Position numbers and translations under genes: made by a program
Shown here: piece after piece, positions 62,233-64,000 of the stretch
Layout of the letters: every line of letters begins with the position of its first letter
How positions within the stretch are numbered: the first letter of the stretch is position 1
From: Paenibacillus sp. MAEPY2
GTDB taxonomy: Bacteria; Bacillota; Bacilli; Paenibacillales; Paenibacillaceae
NCBI RefSeq assembly: GCF_000499205.1
Contig: NZ_AWUK01000004.1
Coordinates: 372,001 to 436,000, forward strand
Reading direction: 5' to 3'
Length of the DNA stretch: 64,000 bases
The notes under the pieces: model-generated
What the model saw: the letters and a program-made list of their open reading frames with translations, nothing else
What the model was told of the DNA's origin: nothing
Databases searched by the model: none

Positions 62233-62273
62233 TTTATAAAAGGTGAAAAGTGTTATCGCAATCTTACACTTTT
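62233..62273 (-). promoter_or_regulatory. SgrR-like promoter with inverted-repeat operator
   Basis: On the minus strand TTGCGA (62261-62256) and TATAAA (62238-62233) have a 17-base spacer. A perfect 8-bp inverted repeat, AAAAGTGT (62246-62253) and ACACTTTT (62266-62273), brackets the -35 box, with centres two helical turns apart. It is the likely operator for the divergent SgrR-like and MFS genes. Confidence 0.65.
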
Positions 62274-62364
62274 ATTTCCCCCTTTGATCGATACAATTAT
62301 ACATTAAGAGACAGGGAAAGACAGCCCACTAAGACAAAGCAACAAGAACAGGAGAACCATACGC

Positions 62365-63600
62365 ATGAAGCAACATTTACGTCAAATTCACCCTTTAGCT
62401 TGGACCATTATTGTGGGAACGATGTTTGGACGTCTCGTTACGTCCATGAGCATTCCGTTTCTATCCATTTATCTGACTCAGGTTTTGGGAGCTACACCAA
62501 CACAGACTGGCGTAACCGTCGCGGTCAGTTCTCTGGCGGGGGTTATGGTCAGCTTTTATGGAGGTTATATTTCAGATCGAATCGGTCGCAAAAAAGTCAT
62601 GATGGTCTCCGTATTTGGCTGGGCCTGTGTTTTCTTCATCTTTTCAGCAGCGGAGCATCTATGGGTATTTTTTGTGGCCAATACATTAAACGGATTATGC
62701 CGCGCCGTGTTTGAGCCCACGTCCCGTGCACTCCTATCGGATATTACTCCACCGCAGAATAAACTGCTTGTGTTCAATCTCCGATATGCCGCTATTAATC
62801 TGGGAGTTGTATTTGGACCTATTATCGGCCTTCAGCTTGGATCGGCGCAATCCACGTTTCCGTTTATGATCTCCGGGATGGTATATATTGTTTACGGCCT
62901 GGTTTTGCTCCTGCAATTTCAATTGCAGCGCGCAACTCTGCCGGAACACGTCCAGGTTAATGCGCCCCGTTTGCGAGATGCACTCGCTACCACCGGACGT
63001 GACCGTGTATTTTTGCCGGTGCTGATCGGGACTACGTTTTGTGTGCTCGGGTATGGGCATTTTAGCTCGACGCTGGCCCAGTATGTGGCGCAAAATCCTC
63101 TTTTTGAACATGGAAGTCAAGTGTTTTCCTATATGCTTTCACTTAATGCGTTGACGGTGCTTGCAGTCCAATTCCCGATTGTGCGGGTGGCCAGCAAATT
63201 CCCGCCGGTGGTGCCCCTTATTCTAGGAAACCTGCTGGTCGCTACAAGTTTGTTCCTGTTTGGCATCGCAACAAGCGTTGCGGTACTGATGATCAGTGTC
63301 ATTCTGTTCACGGTTGGGGAAGTGCTCATGTTCACCATGATGGATGTGCTGATTGACCGTATTGCCAAACCCGAATGGAAAGGGACCTACTTTGGCACGA
63401 TTGGATTCAATAACTTAGGCAGCGTCATGGCACCGATTCTGGGAGGGCTGTTATTAACCCAATTTGGGACGGGAAATGGCCTGTTCGTTTTTGTACCGCT
63501 CGCACTGACCACTGCACTCGGACTGCCATTTCTGATCGTAGCGCATCGGCGCCTTGTCGTCAGGGAGAGGGAATCTACACCAATAGAAGTGAGTGCATAG
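62365..63600 (+). CDS. MFS transporter (drug/sugar-efflux type)
   Basis: This 411-residue, 12-helix major-facilitator permease has motif A Gly-Gly-Tyr-Ile-Ser-Asp-Arg-Ile-Gly-Arg-Lys-Lys between helices 2 and 3. A helix 5 segment Asn-Leu-Gly-Val-Val-Phe-Gly-Pro-Ile-Ile-Gly resembles motif C of exporters, suggesting efflux. AGGAGAA precedes the ATG. Divergent to the SgrR-like gene and sharing its operator region, it is probably induced by the ligand that regulator senses. Confidence 0.9.
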   Translation: MKQHLRQIHPLAWTIIVGTMFGRLVTSMSIPFLSIYLTQVLGATPTQTGVTVAVSSLAGVMVSFYGGYISDRIGRKKVMMVSVFGWACVFFIFSAAEHLWVFFVANTLNGLCRAVFEPTSRALLSDITPPQNKLLVFNLRYAAINLGVVFGPIIGLQLGSAQSTFPFMISGMVYIVYGLVLLLQFQLQRATLPEHVQVNAPRLRDALATTGRDRVFLPVLIGTTFCVLGYGHFSSTLAQYVAQNPLFEHGSQVFSYMLSLNALTVLAVQFPIVRVASKFPPVVPLILGNLLVATSLFLFGIATSVAVLMISVILFTVGEVLMFTMMDVLIDRIAKPEWKGTYFGTIGFNNLGSVMAPILGGLLLTQFGTGNGLFVFVPLALTTALGLPFLIVAHRRLVVRERESTPIEVSA

Positions 63601-63721
63601 CTTAAGCGGTGCGAGTTGTAATGCAAATAAGTGTTAGCTGTTTTAACTTTTATTGGAGAGTGTAACTTTCATTGAGTAATAGGTGTTTAATTAGTTAAAC
63701 ATTTCCTCATGGGGGTTCAAA

Positions 63722-64000
63722 ATGATAGTTAAAAAGTTCACTTCAACATTGCTTGCGTGTATTATGTTTGCCGTGTTTTCAACGCCGTGTTTAGCTGAGG
63801 GTACCACGCTAGAGATTGGGACTGGAGTATTATCCAATAACCGAATTCTAATTCCTTTGAGGGTAGTGTCCAGCAATTTGGGGGCAGACGTAACGTGGTA
63901 TAAGGACGGGAAGAGCATTCGAATTAAAACGGATGAAAAAGAAATTTGGCTTGTAGCTAACTTCAAAAATGCGAGAGTGAATGAACAGATCATTGGAATG
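63722..64000 (+). CDS. Secreted stalk-domain (copper amine oxidase N-terminal-like) protein, 3' end beyond window
   Basis: A frame from the ATG at 63722 (GGGGG 6 bases upstream) runs off the right edge after 93 codons. A signal peptide (Ile-Val-Lys-Lys then hydrophobic, cleaved near Leu-Ala-Glu) precedes the stalk-domain motif Leu-Ile-Pro-Leu-Arg-Val-Val-Ser-Ser-Asn-Leu-Gly-Ala-Asp-Val-Thr-Trp, followed by Lys-Ser-Ile-Arg-Ile. The domain usually occurs at the N-terminus of secreted Paenibacillus proteins of many kinds, so the rest of the function is unknown. Confidence 0.85.
   Translation, partial: MIVKKFTSTLLACIMFAVFSTPCLAEGTTLEIGTGVLSNNRILIPLRVVSSNLGADVTWYKDGKSIRIKTDEKEIWLVANFKNARVNEQIIGM

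Overview
The window looks like chromosomal DNA of a low/mid-GC Gram-positive of the Paenibacillus type. The evidence is YesM/YesN two-component systems, LplB/YtcP-type sugar permeases without their own ATPase, stalk-domain (copper amine oxidase N-terminal) secreted proteins, BglG/LicT antitermination, a T-box leader, strong Shine-Dalgarno sites and no insertion sequences or phage genes. The genus call is inference; no rRNA is present. All functional calls were made by reading the sequence, without database searches.

Layout. 1-4.4 kb (minus strand) is a phosphate-starvation operon: a stalk/beta-propeller secreted protein, pstS, pstC and pstA (cut by the left edge), behind a Pho-box-like promoter. 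4.5-5.9 kb holds an Rrf2 regulator and an aldo/keto reductase with matching palindromic operators. 6-10.2 kb holds small regulators, a metallo-beta-lactamase-fold hydrolase and a three-gene sugar/polyol-type operon (dehydrogenase, TIM-barrel isomerase, AraC regulator). 10.5-23.7 kb is a coherent catabolic locus: secreted GH85 endo-beta-N-acetylglucosaminidase, lipoprotein plus two permeases, YesMN-type sensor/regulator and a divergent cytoplasmic GH38 alpha-mannosidase. Together they read as a system for releasing, importing and trimming high-mannose N-glycans.

23.9-26.5 kb carries a flavin monooxygenase and an MFS transporter. 27-31.6 kb is a beta-glucoside system (GH1, LicT-type antiterminator, PTS EIIBCA) with two antiterminator/terminator leaders and a CcpA (cre) site. 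31.7-35.2 kb is a biotin ECF transporter: bioY diverges from ecfA1 and a fused ecfA2-ecfT, with a BirA-like operator between them, and a remnant of a siderophore-binding protein lies downstream of bioY. 35.2-38.2 kb has small metabolic and unknown genes. 38.4-45.4 kb has an OmpR-type two-component system divergent from a lipid-linked glycosylation module (GT39-like membrane transferase, GT2, GtrA flippase, GalU).

45.5-55.3 kb includes a methyltransferase, a T-box-controlled aspartate-semialdehyde dehydrogenase, transporters, an SDR and an unusual 794-residue protein with two class I isoprenoid-synthase-like halves, preceded by a translationally coupled 39-codon ORF. 55.4-64 kb has a PAS-rich hybrid histidine kinase, a MarR-controlled cluster with two related operators, an SgrR-like regulator divergent from an MFS transporter, and the start of another stalk-domain protein. 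The best candidates for something undescribed are the tandem isoprenoid-synthase protein with its coupled small ORF, and the N-glycan locus.
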